DNA of 64,000 nt from Microlunatus capsulatus (lineage in GTDB: Bacteria; Actinomycetota; Actinomycetes; Propionibacteriales; Propionibacteriaceae). Where the stretch lies: contig NZ_JAGIOB010000001.1 of NCBI RefSeq assembly GCF_017876495.1, positions 3,162,001 through 3,226,000 on the forward strand. The letters run 5' to 3'. The notes under the pieces were generated by a model. The model saw nothing but the letters and a program-made list of their open reading frames with translations, was not told the origin of the DNA and did no database searches. Every line of letters starts with the position of its first letter. Positions within the stretch are counted from its first letter, which is position 1. Position numbers and translations under genes: made by a program. Positions 1 to 8,900 of this stretch are shown in pieces.

Positions 1-1795
1 CCGAGGACATCAGGGAGATGCCGAAGAAGGCGTGGAAGCCCAGCGTGACCAGCAGCAGGAGCAGCCGGAACGGGTAGGCCGGGCGCTGCGGGCCGGGGTC
101 GATCCCCACCAGCGACCAGACGAAGAGGTAGCCGCTGAGCAGGAAGTGCGCCGTCATCAGCACGTGCCCGGTGTGGGTGAACATCGCCAGCTCGAACAGC
201 CGGGAGTAGTAGAAGACGACCAGGCTGCCGGTGAACAGCGCCGCCGCCACCAGCGGCTGGCCCAGCACCGCCAGGACGCGGGCGTGGACGAGGCTCAGCA
301 GCAGCTCGCGGGGTCCGAAGCTGCCGTCACGACGGCCCGCCAGGGTGCGCATGGCCAGGGTGATCGGGGCGCCGAAGACCAGCAGCAGGGGCACCGGCAC
401 CATCAGCGTCATGTGCTGGAGCATGTGGGTGCTGAAGTGCACCCGGCCGTAGACGCCGGGACCGCCGCTGGTGACGAACACCAGCAGGAGGCAGCCGGCC
501 ACCCAGGCGACGGTGCGCAGGACCGGCCAGCGGTCGCCGCGGCGCAGCATCTTCACCACGCCGGCGGCGTAGAGGCCGAGCATCAGCGCGGCGACGGCCA
601 GCCAGAGCGTCTCGGGGTGGAACGCCGTCAGGTACCGCTCGACGGTGACCGGCGGCGGCAGCGGGTAGCCGAGCAGGGCCGCCACGGAGTCCTCGCCGAT
701 CTCGGGCACCGGCGGGGCCGAGCGGGACAGGGCGACGGCGAGGCCCATCGCCGCGCCCATCACGAGCAGCTCGACGGCCGCCAGCCGGGCGAACCCGGTG
801 CCGTCGGTGCCGAGCCGGCGCAGGGTCACCCGGCGGTGCTGCCAGCCGGCGACCCCCAGCAGCACGAGCGCGACGACCTTGCCGACGACGAGCAGGCCGT
901 AGGTCGAGCCCAGCTGCGCGAACGAGCCCACCCGCAGCACGGCGTTGACGACGCCGGAGAGGGCGACGACGACGAAGCACCACAGCGCGAGGGTGGAGTA
1001 CCGGGCGGCGACGACGGGCAGCTGGCCGCCCAGCCGCCGTCCCGTGAGCACCAGGGCGGCGAGGCCGCCGACCCACAGGCAGACGCCCAGCAGGTGCAGC
1101 GCCAGGCTGTCGACGGAGTTCATGTGGTCGGCGCTGCCGGCGGAGTGCCCGGCCAGGGCCAGCGGCAGCAGGGCGACGAGGCTGAGCGCCGCCGCCCAGA
1201 CCAGCGTCGTCACCCGGGTGGCCAGCAGCACGAGGTTGACGACGACGGCGACCACGAGCGCGCTGGCCAGCAGCGAGCGCCCGAGGTCCACCTGGGAGAC
1301 GAAGGAGAACGCGATGGCGGTCGAGCCGGGGGCGCCGAGGGGCTGGCCCGAGACGTCGGCCGCAGTGAGGGCGATGACGAGCACCGCGGTGGCGAGCCAG
1401 ACGAGGCCGGCGGCGACCGCCGCCTTGGCCGTGGCCCGCCGGGCCCCGCTCAGCCGGTCCGAACGGCTGCCGGGCTCGGGCGCGACGAAGAAGGCGGCGG
1501 TGAACAGCAGACCCGTGGTCAGCGCCGCGGCCAGGTCGTGGACGGCGCGGACGGCGGGCAGCCCGTAGCGGACGGTCGCGCCCGGGTCGAAGTCGGCGAT
1601 CCCGGCGGCGAGCTCCCCGGTCGCACCCAGCAACCCCAGCGCCAGCCCGACGGTGACCACCACCACGCCGGCGGCCAGCAGGGTGCGGCGCGGTCCCGGG
1701 GCGAGGAGGGCCTCGGCGCCGGTGGCGCTCGCGGCGGCGTCGGCGGTCCGGGCGCGGGCGCGGCTCCGGTCCCCGGCCCCGGTCTGGGTCTGCAC
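1..1795 (-). CDS. CopD-CtaG fusion membrane protein (3'-truncated by window)
   Basis: Reading the minus strand from a GTG at 1795 gives an uninterrupted frame of 598 codons running off the window; an in-frame TAG lies 12 nt upstream, so 1795 is the earliest start. The N-terminal half is a multi-span domain like CopD (copper import/resistance) with a GHSAGSADHMN stretch. The C-terminal half, from about residue 340, resembles CtaG (copper delivery to cytochrome c oxidase), with the histidine-rich segment HFSTHMLQHM and a later HTGHVLMTAHF. The two-domain fusion is a common actinobacterial form. Inferred role: copper handling for respiratory oxidase assembly in the cytoplasmic membrane. Only the extreme C-terminus is missing. 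The opposite strand carries a long open frame that is a GC artefact. Confidence 0.85.
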   Translation of the reverse strand, partial: MQTQTGAGDRSRARARTADAAASATGAEALLAPGPRRTLLAAGVVVVTVGLALGLLGATGELAAGIADFDPGATVRYGLPAVRAVHDLAAALTTGLLFTAAFFVAPEPGSRSDRLSGARRATAKAAVAAGLVWLATAVLVIALTAADVSGQPLGAPGSTAIAFSFVSQVDLGRSLLASALVVAVVVNLVLLATRVTTLVWAAALSLVALLPLALAGHSAGSADHMNSVDSLALHLLGVCLWVGGLAALVLTGRRLGGQLPVVAARYSTLALWCFVVVALSGVVNAVLRVGSFAQLGSTYGLLVVGKVVALVLLGVAGWQHRRVTLRRLGTDGTGFARLAAVELLVMGAAMGLAVALSRSAPPVPEIGEDSVAALLGYPLPPPVTVERYLTAFHPETLWLAVAALMLGLYAAGVVKMLRRGDRWPVLRTVAWVAGCLLLVFVTSGGPGVYGRVHFSTHMLQHMTLMVPVPLLLVFGAPITLAMRTLAGRRDGSFGPRELLLSLVHARVLAVLGQPLVAAALFTGSLVVFYYSRLFELAMFTHTGHVLMTAHFLLSGYLFVWSLVGIDPGPQRPAYPFRLLLLLVTLGFHAFFGISLMSS

Positions 1796-1947
1796 CCCGA
1801 CAGTCTAGGAAGGCCCCCCGACAACCGCGACCGGGAGCGATCCGGCGGGGTTCTCAGGGTCGGTGGGGGTGGCGCTCAGGTCGGCCGCCTAGGTTGGCCC
1901 CGAGCGCGACGGAGCACCGCCGCGGACCCCGACGGAGGGAGCTGCAG

Positions 1948-2142
1948 ATGAGCTTGGCTGACAAGGCGAAGAACAAGGCCGAGGAGCTGGCCGGCCAGGC
2001 CAAGGAGGCGGTCGGCGACGCCACCGACAACCACGACCTCCAGGCCGAGGGACGCGCGGACCAGGGCGAGGCGCAGGCCAAGCAGGCCGGCGAGCACGCC
2101 AAGGACGCGGCGAAGGACGTCAAGGACGCCTTCACGTCCTGA
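1948..2142 (+). CDS. CsbD family general-stress protein
   Basis: A 64-residue, highly charged Ala/Lys/Glu/Asp protein beginning MSLADKAKNKAEELAGQAKE, the hallmark of CsbD-like stress proteins; the family is small, soluble and largely helical or disordered, of unclear biochemical role and usually stress-sigma controlled. The ATG at 1948 is chosen because GGAGGG lies 9 nt upstream; the longer upstream frame is not CsbD-like. A TAGGTT hexamer at 1890-1895 could be the -10 of its promoter. Stands alone between the divergent CopD-CtaG gene and the flavin reductase gene. Confidence 0.85.
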   Translation: MSLADKAKNKAEELAGQAKEAVGDATDNHDLQAEGRADQGEAQAKQAGEHAKDAAKDVKDAFTS

Positions 2143-2154
2143 GCCACCCCCGTC

Positions 2155-2184
2155 GACGCCGTCACCCCCCGGGGTGGCGGCGTC
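2155..2184 (+). terminator. Hairpin terminator after csbD-like gene
   Basis: Arms 2155-2168 and 2171-2184 pair over 14 bp with one G-T wobble. There is no U-tract, as at the other gene ends in this window. Confidence 0.55.
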
Positions 2185-2247
2185 GTCGTGTGCCGGGGAC
2201 CACGGCGGGGGCGGGAATCAACTCCCCGGCCCGCCTGTTGCCCCGAC

Positions 2248-2826
2248 ATGACCTCCTTCCCGGCGCCCAGCCGCGACGGCGCCCCCGTCCCCGAGCAGCC
2301 GTCCACCGGCGGCACCGGCACGGACCCCGACGGCCCCAGCCAGGTCGGCCCCGACGACTTCAAGGCCGTCTTCCGCCGCCACCCGGCCGGCGTCGCCGTG
2401 GTGACGTTCAGCCGGGACGGCGCGCTCTACGGGTTCACGGCCACCTCGGTGATCTCGGTGTCGGCCGACCCGCCGGTGCTCACCTTCTCCATCGACTCGA
2501 CCTCGTCGTCCTGGCCCGCGCTGGCCGAGGCCGACACCGTCGTCGTCAACTTCCTCGCCGCCGCCCAGGTCGACGTCTCGGCCCGGTTCGCGACCCGGGG
2601 CATCGACCGCTTCGCCGAGGGCGGCTGGTCGCTGCTGGCCACCGGTGAGCCGGTGCTCGACGGGAACCAGGCCTGGGTCCGGGGCCGGGTGGTGCAGCGC
2701 ACGGCCATCGGCCGCAGCTTCCTCGTCTCGGTGCTCGCCCTCGAGGCCCACCAGGCCGGGGCGACCGCGCCGCTGGTCTACCACGACCGGACCTACCACG
2801 CCGTGGGCGAGCACACCGCCATCTGA
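2248..2826 (+). CDS. Flavin reductase family protein (FMN-binding)
   Basis: 192 residues with the flavin reductase-like FMN-binding split-barrel pattern: HPAGVAVVTF near residue 45, then GFTATSVISVSADPPVL, the conserved flavin phosphate-binding stretch, and a final H..RTYHAVG segment. Members of this family (HpaC-like) use NAD(P)H to reduce FMN or FAD, usually for a partner monooxygenase. No monooxygenase is adjacent, so the partner is unknown. The ATG at 2248 is preferred over an in-frame upstream start at 2188 whose translation is Arg/Pro-rich and lies in the preceding terminator region. Residues 1-35 are low-complexity and probably disordered. Confidence 0.85.
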   Translation: MTSFPAPSRDGAPVPEQPSTGGTGTDPDGPSQVGPDDFKAVFRRHPAGVAVVTFSRDGALYGFTATSVISVSADPPVLTFSIDSTSSSWPALAEADTVVVNFLAAAQVDVSARFATRGIDRFAEGGWSLLATGEPVLDGNQAWVRGRVVQRTAIGRSFLVSVLALEAHQAGATAPLVYHDRTYHAVGEHTAI

Positions 2827-2869
2827 GCAGGTCCGCCCCGCCCGGTCCGGTCGCCCTAGGGTGCTCGCC

Positions 2870-3223
2870 ATGGATCCCCGCGACCTCCTGGAGGAGCAGC
2901 TCGCATCCACCGCCGGCACCTGGGAGGTCATGACGTCCCACGGCGTCCGCGCCGGTGAGGAGCGGGCCGTCGACCACTACTTCGACGCCCCCGACGGCGA
3001 CCGCGCCGAGGCCCTGGCGGCCGCGCTCCGGGCCGCGGGCGGGTCGGCCGGGGTGGAGCGCCACCGCTCGCGGGTGCTGCGCCGCACCACGGGCTGGGCC
3101 GTGACGGGGTCCTCGGCCCCGTTCCCCCTCACCCTGGACTCGCTGCGCGGCTGGGTGACCACCATGGTCGAGACCGGGGCCGAGCACGACTGCGTCTTCG
3201 ACGGCTGGGGCCTGTCGGTCTGA
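2870..3223 (+). CDS. RraB-like ribonuclease E inhibitor family protein
   Basis: 117 residues with the RraB-domain pattern: a HYFDAPDGDRAEALAAALRA helix segment (the family has HYFxFPD...A..AA..L) and a C-terminal YDGWG-like motif, here FDGWGLSV. In Escherichia coli RraB binds RNase E and modulates RNA decay; in Actinobacteria the family is present but the target is unproven. TAGGGT at 2857-2862 lies 7 nt before the ATG, implying a leaderless mRNA with no Shine-Dalgarno sequence. Family assignment is from motif resemblance only. Confidence 0.65.
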   Translation: MDPRDLLEEQLASTAGTWEVMTSHGVRAGEERAVDHYFDAPDGDRAEALAAALRAAGGSAGVERHRSRVLRRTTGWAVTGSSAPFPLTLDSLRGWVTTMVETGAEHDCVFDGWGLSV

Positions 3224-3284
3224 GGACCCCGGCCCCCCGCCCACGAGTACCGGGCGAGCCACCACCCGGGCCGACGCATAGCCC

Positions 3285-3313
3285 TTGTATTTAGCAGTGC
3301 TAAAGGTTAGCCT
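3285..3313 (+). promoter_or_regulatory. marR promoter with operator palindrome in its spacer
   Basis: -35 TTGTAT at 3285-3290, 17-bp spacer, -10 TAGCCT at 3308-3313, 6 nt before the GTG start. A perfect 6-3-6 inverted repeat, TTTAGC-AGT-GCTAAA (3290-3304), fills the spacer, an ideal site for autorepression by the MarR protein. The run AGGTTAGCCT (3304-3313) also matches half of a DtxR/IdeR iron box; the second half does not match. Confidence 0.75.
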
Positions 3314-3319
3314 GGGCAA

Positions 3320-3775
3320 GTGACTGCCCGTGCCGTGCCCGCCCAGGACCTCCGCAGCACCGCCGGCCTCGCGAACGCCCTGCGCCCCGCGGTGCTCCGC
3401 CTCGCGCGCCGGCTGCGCCAGCTGCGCGACGACTCCCAGGAGCTCGGCTCCAACCAGCTCTCGGCCATGTCGGTGCTGCTGAACCAGGGCGACCTGACGA
3501 TGGGCGAGCTGGCCGCGCAGGAGCTGATGCAGCCGCCGTCGATGACGCGGATCGTCAACGGCCTGGAGGAGCGGGGCCTGGTCACGCGCACCACCGACCC
3601 GCACGACCGCCGCTCGGCGCGGGTCAGCCTGACCGAGGAGGGCCGGCAGATCCTGCTGGCCAACCGCCGCCGCCGCGACCAGTGGCTCGCCGTCCGGCTC
3701 GCCGAGCTGGACCCCGAGGAGCGCGACCTGCTGCGCCGCTGCATCCCCCTGCTGGAGAAGGTGAACCACGCGTGA
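3320..3775 (+). CDS. MarR family transcriptional regulator
   Basis: 151 residues. The winged helix-turn-helix is clear: LTMGELAAQELMQPPSMTRI at about residues 57-76, followed by the recognition helix and the wing DPHDRRSARVSLTEEG, including the family's D-x-R-S-x-R signature. The protein is expected to dimerise and bind the palindrome embedded in its own promoter. The GTG at 3320 is chosen because the -10 lies 6 nt upstream (leaderless). Its stop codon overlaps the start of the downstream MFS exporter (GTGA), so the two are translationally coupled and the exporter is the likely regulated target. The inducing ligand is unknown. Confidence 0.9.
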   Translation: MTARAVPAQDLRSTAGLANALRPAVLRLARRLRQLRDDSQELGSNQLSAMSVLLNQGDLTMGELAAQELMQPPSMTRIVNGLEERGLVTRTTDPHDRRSARVSLTEEGRQILLANRRRRDQWLAVRLAELDPEERDLLRRCIPLLEKVNHA

Positions 3776-5169
3776 GCGTCGACACGAACCGGTCCGCCGG
3801 CGTCGACGGGGCCGCCCGCCCCGAGAGCCCCGACCCGACGACCACCGAGCACACCGCCGCCGACCCGGCCGAGTCCGACGGGCGCAGGCCGAGCGCACCG
3901 CCGGCCGCCCGCGGCGGGATGTTCGCCGCCCTGTCCAACCGGAACTACCGGATCTACGTGTCCGGCTCGTTCGTCTCCAACATCGGCACCTGGATGCAGC
4001 GGGTGGCCCAGGACTGGCTGGTCCTGGAGCTGTCCGGCGGCTCGGGGCTGGCCGTCGGCATCACCACCGGTCTGCAGTTCCTGCCCATGCTGCTGCTGTC
4101 GCCGTGGGGCGGGCTGATCGCCGACCGGTTCGACAAGCGGCTGGTCCTCAAGATCACCCAGGCCTGGCTCGCGCTGTGCGCGGCGCTCCTCGGCGTGCTC
4201 GCGATCACCGGGGTCGCCGCCACCTGGCACGTCTACCTGATCGCGCTCGCCTTCGGCCTGGGCACCGCCTTCGACAACCCGGCCCGGCAGGCGTTCGTGT
4301 CCGAGGTGGCCGGCCAGGAGCACCTGGCCAACGCCATCGGCCTCAACTCCGCGACCTTCAACGCGGCGCGCATCGTCGGCCCGGCCGTCGCGGGCCTGGT
4401 CATCGCCTCGTTCGGGACCGGCTGGGCGATCCTGTCCAACGCCGTCACCTACACCGCGTTCGTCGTCGCCCTGGTGATGATCGACGCGCGCACCCTCACC
4501 ATCAGCCCGCCCGCGGTCCGGGCCAAACGGCAGATCCGTGAGGGGCTGGCCTACGTCCGCAGCCGGCCCGACCTGCTGCTGGTGATGGGCACCGTCTTCT
4601 TCGTCGGCACCTTCGGGCTGAACTTCCAGATGACGTCGGCGCTGATGGCCCAGCAGGAGTTCCACAAGGGCGCGCAGGAGTACGGCATCCTCGGCACGAT
4701 CATGGCCGTCGGGTCGCTGGCCGGCGCCCTGCTGGCCGCCCGCCGGCGCTCCACGCCGCGCGGCCGGTTCGTCGTCGGCATGGCGGTGGCCTTCGGGGTC
4801 GTGGAGATCGCGGCCGGGTTCATGCCCACCTACCTCACCTACGCCGCGATCCTGCCGCTCCTCGGCCTGACCGCCCTGCTGACGCTGACCGCCGCCAACG
4901 CCTCGGTGCAGATGACCGTCGACCCGAAGCTCCGCGGCCGGGTGATGGCGCTCTACATGATGGTGCTGATGGGCGGCAGCCCGGTCGGCGCGCCGATCCT
5001 CGGCTGGGTGGGCGAGGCGTTCGGCGCCCGCTGGACCCTGATCGGCGGCGGGGCGCTCTCGACGCTGGGCGTGCTGCTCTGCGTCGCCCTGCTGGCCCGC
5101 CGCCAGCACCTGCACGTCGTCGCCCACCTGCACGCCCCGCACCTCAGCGTCGAGCGCCGCGCCGCCTGA
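3772..5169 (+). CDS. MFS exporter (EntS/MFS_3-like)
   Basis: 465 residues. After about 45 disordered Pro/Asp/Thr-rich residues comes a 12-helix major-facilitator domain starting MFAALSNRNYRIYVSGSF, with the GTWMQRVAQDWLVLEL segment in TM1 and a LIADRFDKR cytoplasmic loop motif between TM2 and TM3. These are typical of the MFS_3 (EntS-like) group, which exports siderophores or drugs. The GTG at 3772 overlaps the MarR stop by GTGA and removes a nonsensical upstream extension. Inferred role: drug or siderophore efflux controlled by the upstream MarR. The partial IdeR-box match in the shared promoter would fit a siderophore link but is weak evidence. Confidence 0.88.
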   Translation: MSVDTNRSAGVDGAARPESPDPTTTEHTAADPAESDGRRPSAPPAARGGMFAALSNRNYRIYVSGSFVSNIGTWMQRVAQDWLVLELSGGSGLAVGITTGLQFLPMLLLSPWGGLIADRFDKRLVLKITQAWLALCAALLGVLAITGVAATWHVYLIALAFGLGTAFDNPARQAFVSEVAGQEHLANAIGLNSATFNAARIVGPAVAGLVIASFGTGWAILSNAVTYTAFVVALVMIDARTLTISPPAVRAKRQIREGLAYVRSRPDLLLVMGTVFFVGTFGLNFQMTSALMAQQEFHKGAQEYGILGTIMAVGSLAGALLAARRRSTPRGRFVVGMAVAFGVVEIAAGFMPTYLTYAAILPLLGLTALLTLTAANASVQMTVDPKLRGRVMALYMMVLMGGSPVGAPILGWVGEAFGARWTLIGGGALSTLGVLLCVALLARRQHLHVVAHLHAPHLSVERRAA

Positions 5170-5200
5170 CGCCGCGGGTGCGCGGCGCTAGGGTGCGGCC

Positions 5201-5854
5201 ATGAGCCAGCCCGTCGCCACCGTCCGCGGGGAGGCGACCCTGGAGGGGCCGCCGGACCTGGCCGGGCTGTCCGTCACCGTCCACCGCTCCGGCGACTCCG
5301 CCGCCGTCGTCCGCCGGGCACTCGCCACGGCGTCGGCCGAGGTGGGCGCCGCCGTCGACCCGCACCGCGCCGGCCTCGACGGCACCACGAGCAGCAGCGT
5401 GCACGTCGCCCCGGTCTTCGCCCGGCAGGGCCGTCGCGTCACCGGCTACCGCGGCAGCTGGTCCACCCAGCTCTCGGTCGCCGACTTCGACGTCCTCGGG
5501 CCGCTGGTGCTCGCGCTCAGCGCCGTCGACCAGGTCCAGGTGGACGGCCCGTGGTGGTCCCTGCGGCCGCAGAACCCGCTGCAGCGGCAGGCCCGGCTGG
5601 CCGCGCTGGCCGACGCCCGGGAGCGGGCCGACGACTACGCCGCGGCCTTCGGCGCCACCGTCGTCGACGTGCTGGAGGTCTCCGACCTCGACGGCGGCGG
5701 TCGGCCCGGGATGCTGCGGCAGTCGTTCGCGATGGCCAAGGGCGGGCCGCCCGAGGAGCCCGAGCTGGACCTCGAGCCGGCCGCGCAGACGGTGACCGGC
5801 CAGGTCACCGTCCGCTTCGCGCTGTCCCCGGCCGTGCTGGACGCCCAGCCCTGA
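5201..5854 (+). CDS. SIMPL (DUF541) domain protein
   Basis: 217 residues matching the SIMPL/DUF541 layout: an N-terminal strand with VRGEATLEGPPDLAGLSVTV, the central Y.GSWSTQLSVADFDVLGPLV segment, and the helix ARLAALADARERADDYAAAFG that precedes the last strands. The family forms ring-shaped periplasmic or cytoplasmic oligomers in other bacteria; its function is poorly defined. No signal peptide is visible, so this member is probably cytoplasmic. TAGGGT at 5189-5194, 6 nt before the ATG, indicates a leaderless transcript. Confidence 0.85.
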   Translation: MSQPVATVRGEATLEGPPDLAGLSVTVHRSGDSAAVVRRALATASAEVGAAVDPHRAGLDGTTSSSVHVAPVFARQGRRVTGYRGSWSTQLSVADFDVLGPLVLALSAVDQVQVDGPWWSLRPQNPLQRQARLAALADARERADDYAAAFGATVVDVLEVSDLDGGGRPGMLRQSFAMAKGGPPEEPELDLEPAAQTVTGQVTVRFALSPAVLDAQP

Positions 5855-5939
5855 GCGGCCGGCCGCTGCGGGCCCCGGCGTGAGCCACCTGCTGGTCCGC
5901 GTCGTCGCGCCGTAACGAACTGCCGATAGATTCCCGCTC

Positions 5940-8900
5940 ATGTTCGCCAAGGTCCTGGTCGCCAACCGCGGTGAGATCGCCGTCCGCGCCTTCCGAGCCG
6001 CCTACGAGCTCGGGGCGCAGACCGTCGCCGTCTACCCCTACGAGGACCGCAACGCGGTGCACCGGATCAAGGCCGACGAGGCCTACATGATCGGGGAGCG
6101 GGGGCACCCCGTCCGGGCCTACCTCGACATCGACGAGATCATCCGGGCGGCGCGGGAGTCCGGGGCCGACGCCGTCTACCCGGGCTACGGCTTCCTCAGC
6201 GAGAACCCCGACCTGGCGCGGGCCTGCGACGCCGCCGGCATCACCTTCATCGGCCCGCCCGCCGACGTGCTGCAGCTGGCCGGCAACAAGGTGCGGGCCC
6301 TGGAGGCCGCGAAGGCCGCAGGCATCCCGACGCTGAGGTCGACCCGGCCCTCCGCCGACCTCGACGAGCTGGTCGCCGGCGCCGAGGAGATCGGGTTCCC
6401 CGTCTTCGTCAAGGCCGTCGCCGGCGGCGGCGGCCGCGGCATGCGGCGGATCGACGACCCGGCCCAGCTGCGCGAGCTGGTGGGCGCCGCGATGCGCGAG
6501 GCCGAGGGCGCCTTCGGCGACCCCACCGCGTTCATCGAGCAGGCCGTCGGCCGGCCGCGGCACATCGAGGTGCAGATCCTCGCCGACACCCAGGGCACGA
6601 CGCTGCACCTCTACGAGCGCGACTGCTCGATCCAGCGCCGCCACCAGAAGGTCGTCGAGATCGCCCCGGCGCCCAACATCACCCCCGAGCTGCGCGAGGC
6701 CCTGTGCCGCGACGCCGTCCGGTTCGCCGAGTCGATCCACTACTCCTGCGCCGGGACGGTGGAGTTCCTCGTCGAGACCGAGGGCGAGCGCGCCGGCCAG
6801 CACGTGTTCATCGAGATGAACCCGCGCATCCAGGTCGAGCACACGATCACCGAGGAGATCACCGACGTCGACCTCGTCCAGGCGCAGATGCGGATCGCCG
6901 CCGGGGAGTCGCTGCCCGACCTGGGCCTGGAGCAGTCCGAGATCCGGATCAACGGCGCCGCCCTGCAGTGCCGGATCACCACCGAGGACCCGGCCAACGG
7001 CTTCCGCCCCGACACCGGCACCATCACCGCCTACCGCTCGGCCGGCGGTGCGGGCATCCGGCTGGACGGCGGCACCGCCGACACCGGGGCCGAGGTCAGC
7101 GCCCACTTCGACTCGATGCTGGTCAAGCTCATCTGCCGCGGCCGCACCTTCCCGATGGCCGTGGCCCGGGCGCGGCGGGCGCTGGCGGAGTTCCGGATCC
7201 GCGGCGTCAGCACCAACATCCCGTTCCTGCAGGGCGTCCTCGAGGACCCCGACTTCATCGCCGGGAACGTCTCGACCGGCTTCATCGAGGAGCGGCCGCA
7301 GCTGCTCACCACGCACGCGCCCGCCGACCGCGGCACCCGGCTGCTGCGCTGGCTGGCCGAGACGACGGTGAACAAGCCCAACGGCGAGGCCCCGACGCTG
7401 CTGGACCCGGGCGTCAAGCGCCCGGCCGGCGTCGACCTCTCCCAGCCGTCCCCGCACGGCTCCCGGCAGCGGCTGCTGGAGCTGGGCCCGGAGGGCTTCG
7501 CGGCCGACCTGCGGAACCGCGTCGGCGTCGAGGTCACCGACACGACGTTCCGCGACGCGCACCAGTCGCTGCTGGCCACCCGCGTCCGGACCAAGGACCT
7601 GCTGCGGATCGCGCCCTACGTCGGCCGGATGACCCCGGAGCTGCTCAGCGTCGAGTGCTGGGGCGGGGCGACCTACGACGTCGCGCTGCGGTTCCTCTCC
7701 GAGGACCCGTGGGAGCGGCTGGAGGCGCTGCGCTACAACATGCCGGGCCTCGCCCTGCAGATGCTGCTGCGCGGCCGCAACACCGTCGGCTACACCCCCT
7801 ACCCGACCAAGGTGACGACGTCGTTCGTCGCCGAGGCGGCCCGGACGGGCATCGACATCTTCCGCATCTTCGACGCCCTCAACGACGTCGCCCAGATGCG
7901 GCCGGCGATCGACGCGGTCCGCGAGACCGGCACCACCGTCGCCGAGGTCGCCCTCTGCTACTCCGGCGACCTCAACAACCCGGGCGAGGACCTCTACACC
8001 CTCGACTACTACCTGCGGCTCGCCGAGCAGATGGTGGAGGCCGGCGCGCACGTGCTGGCCATCAAGGACATGGCGGGCCTGCTGCGGCCGCCCGCGGCGA
8101 GCAAGCTCGTCGCCGCCCTGCGGCAGAACTTCGACCTGCCGGTGCACCTGCACACCCACGACACCGCGGGCGGCCAGCTGGCCACCCTGCTGGCGGCGGT
8201 CGACGCCGGGGTGGACGCGGTCGACGTGGCCAGCGCGCCGATGGCCGGCACCACGAGCCAGCCGCCGGCCTCGGCCCTGGTGGCGGCGCTGGAGCACACC
8301 GAGCGGGCGACGAACCTCGACCTGCGCGCGGTGATGGACCTCGAGCCGTACTGGGAGGCGATGCGCAAGGTCTACTCCCCGTTCGAGTCCGGGCTGCCCA
8401 GCCCGACCGGCCGGGTCTACGACCACGAGATCCCCGGCGGCCAGCTCTCCAACCTGCGCCAGCAGGCCATCGCCCTGGGGCTGGGGGAGAAGTTCGAGCA
8501 GATCGAGGCGATGTACACCGCGGCCAACCGGATCCTCGGCCGGCCGACCAAGGTGACGCCGTCGTCGAAGGTGGTCGGCGACCTCGCCCTGCACCTGGTG
8601 GCCGTCGGCGCCGACCCGGCCGAGTTCGAGGCCAACCCGCAGAGCTACGACATCCCCGACTCCGTCATCGGCTTCCTCTCCGGCGAGCTGGGTGACCCGC
8701 CCGGCGGCTGGCCCGAGCCCTTCCGCAGCAAGGCGCTGCAGGGCCGGACCGCCCCGTTCCGGGAGACCGAGCTGGGCGCGGAGGACTCCGACGCGCTCGA
8801 CGAGGAGGGCTCGACCCGGCGCGAGACGCTCAACCGGCTGCTGTTCCCCGGCCCGACGAAGGACTTCGTCAGCGCCCGGGAGACCTACGGCAACGTGTCC

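Noticed and set aside
32-1951. 639-aa plus-strand open frame
   Set aside because: Pro/Gly/Arg/His-rich antisense of the CopD-CtaG gene; no domain. A high-GC artefact, like other large antisense frames at 5805-9140, 11866-14532 and 51626-54163.
3304-3313. Full IdeR box in the marR promoter
   Set aside because: Only half of the 19-bp consensus matches; the right half has no similarity, so it is mentioned only as a possibility.
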